From positions 1-28,901 of IMG/VR virus record IMGVR_UViG_3300009075_000154: a stretch of 28,901 nucleotides of DNA, one strand, 5' to 3'. The DNA comes from a virus. The notes under the pieces were generated by a model, which saw only the letters and a program-made list of their open reading frames with translations, had not been told where the DNA came from and made no database searches. Within the stretch, counting starts at the first letter, position 1, and every line of letters starts with the position of its first letter. Positions 28,841 to 28,901 of the stretch are shown here, in pieces. The position numbers and the translations under genes are program-made.

Positions 28841-28901
28841 AGTTTTTAAGTTATTAATTATATGTAAATGTAATACATTTTGTAATATAATCCAACTTTT
28901 C
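28841..28901. repeat. 61-bp exact direct repeat, copy 2 (at window edge)
   Basis: Identical over 61 bases to 15697-15757. The window ends inside or exactly at the end of this repeat, so its full extent is unknown. If the window is the end of an assembled contig, the repeat could be the cause of the break. Confidence 0.95.
28865..28895 (-). promoter_or_regulatory. Shared-type promoter at the right edge
   Basis: On the minus strand TTGG (28895-28892), 19 bases, TACATTTA (28872-28865), with AAATGTA-T-TACATTT at 28866-28880. It would drive the genes 28833 to 27450. Sequence and leader are the same as for the 15.7-kb copy. Confidence 0.82.

Noticed and set aside
8809-28901. CRISPR array, insertion sequence, integrase or attachment sites.
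   Set aside because: No regularly spaced repeats, transposase or integrase motifs were seen. The repeats found are promoter copies.

Overview
The window is a stretch of a tailed double-stranded DNA phage (or prophage). All recognisable genes lie on the minus strand, so transcription runs from position 28901 towards 1. A host in the phylum Bacteroidota is likely. Several promoters match the Bacteroidota consensus TTTG-N19-TAnnTTTG, Shine-Dalgarno sequences are mostly absent, secreted proteins carry Bacteroidota-like signal peptides, and the replication protein is of the DUF4373 (Lin1244/Lin1753) type. No integrase, repressor of known family, capsid or tail gene is seen, so lifestyle cannot be decided.

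Region by region, in order of transcription. (1) 28901-24913: an early block of small unknown proteins, a ribbon-helix-helix protein, a one-helix membrane protein and a RecT annealing protein. (2) 24852-18242: recombination and replication, with a YqaJ exonuclease, a long coiled-coil protein, an HNH protein, DUF7352 and DUF3820 proteins, a structured leader with a terminator directly in front of a DUF4373 replication protein, DnaB helicase, a nuclease-like protein and an ASCH protein. (3) 18160-17258: a DUF932 gene with its own promoter and its own terminator. (4) 17238-12348: small unknown proteins, a secreted protein, two tRNA-like genes and a spermidine-synthase-like methyltransferase, closed by a terminator with a TTCG loop. 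(5) 12158-8215: a tightly coupled 7-deazaguanine operon, ParB-like / DpdA-like / QueF-like / QueC / QueD / QueE / FolE, which accounts for making a 7-deazaguanine from GTP and putting it into DNA. (6) 8215-6529: small and large terminase subunits. (7) 6486-1: a small coiled-coil protein and then an island of about five glycosyltransferase-like genes, an FkbM methyltransferase, a lipoprotein, an HTH and an HNH protein and a Gp88-like protein, running off the left edge.

Regulation is unusually visible. Five promoters (28.87, 27.43, 24.89, 18.21 and 15.74 kb) each have TTGG, exactly 19 bases, then TACATTTA. Each carries the same perfect 15-bp palindrome (AAATGTA-T-TACATTT) covering most of the -7 box and part of the spacer, so they form a phage regulon. 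The promoter in front of the 7-deazaguanine operon (about 12.2 kb) has a different palindrome, fitting a later expression class. At least a dozen start codons are preceded by a shared leader word, AAAACTTCGCA, sometimes directly after a GC-rich hairpin. The most interesting items are the 7-deazaguanine operon with its ParB-like/DpdA pair and divergent QueF and QueC, the shared promoter-operator, the leader word, and the attenuator-like leader with complementary loops before the replication genes.
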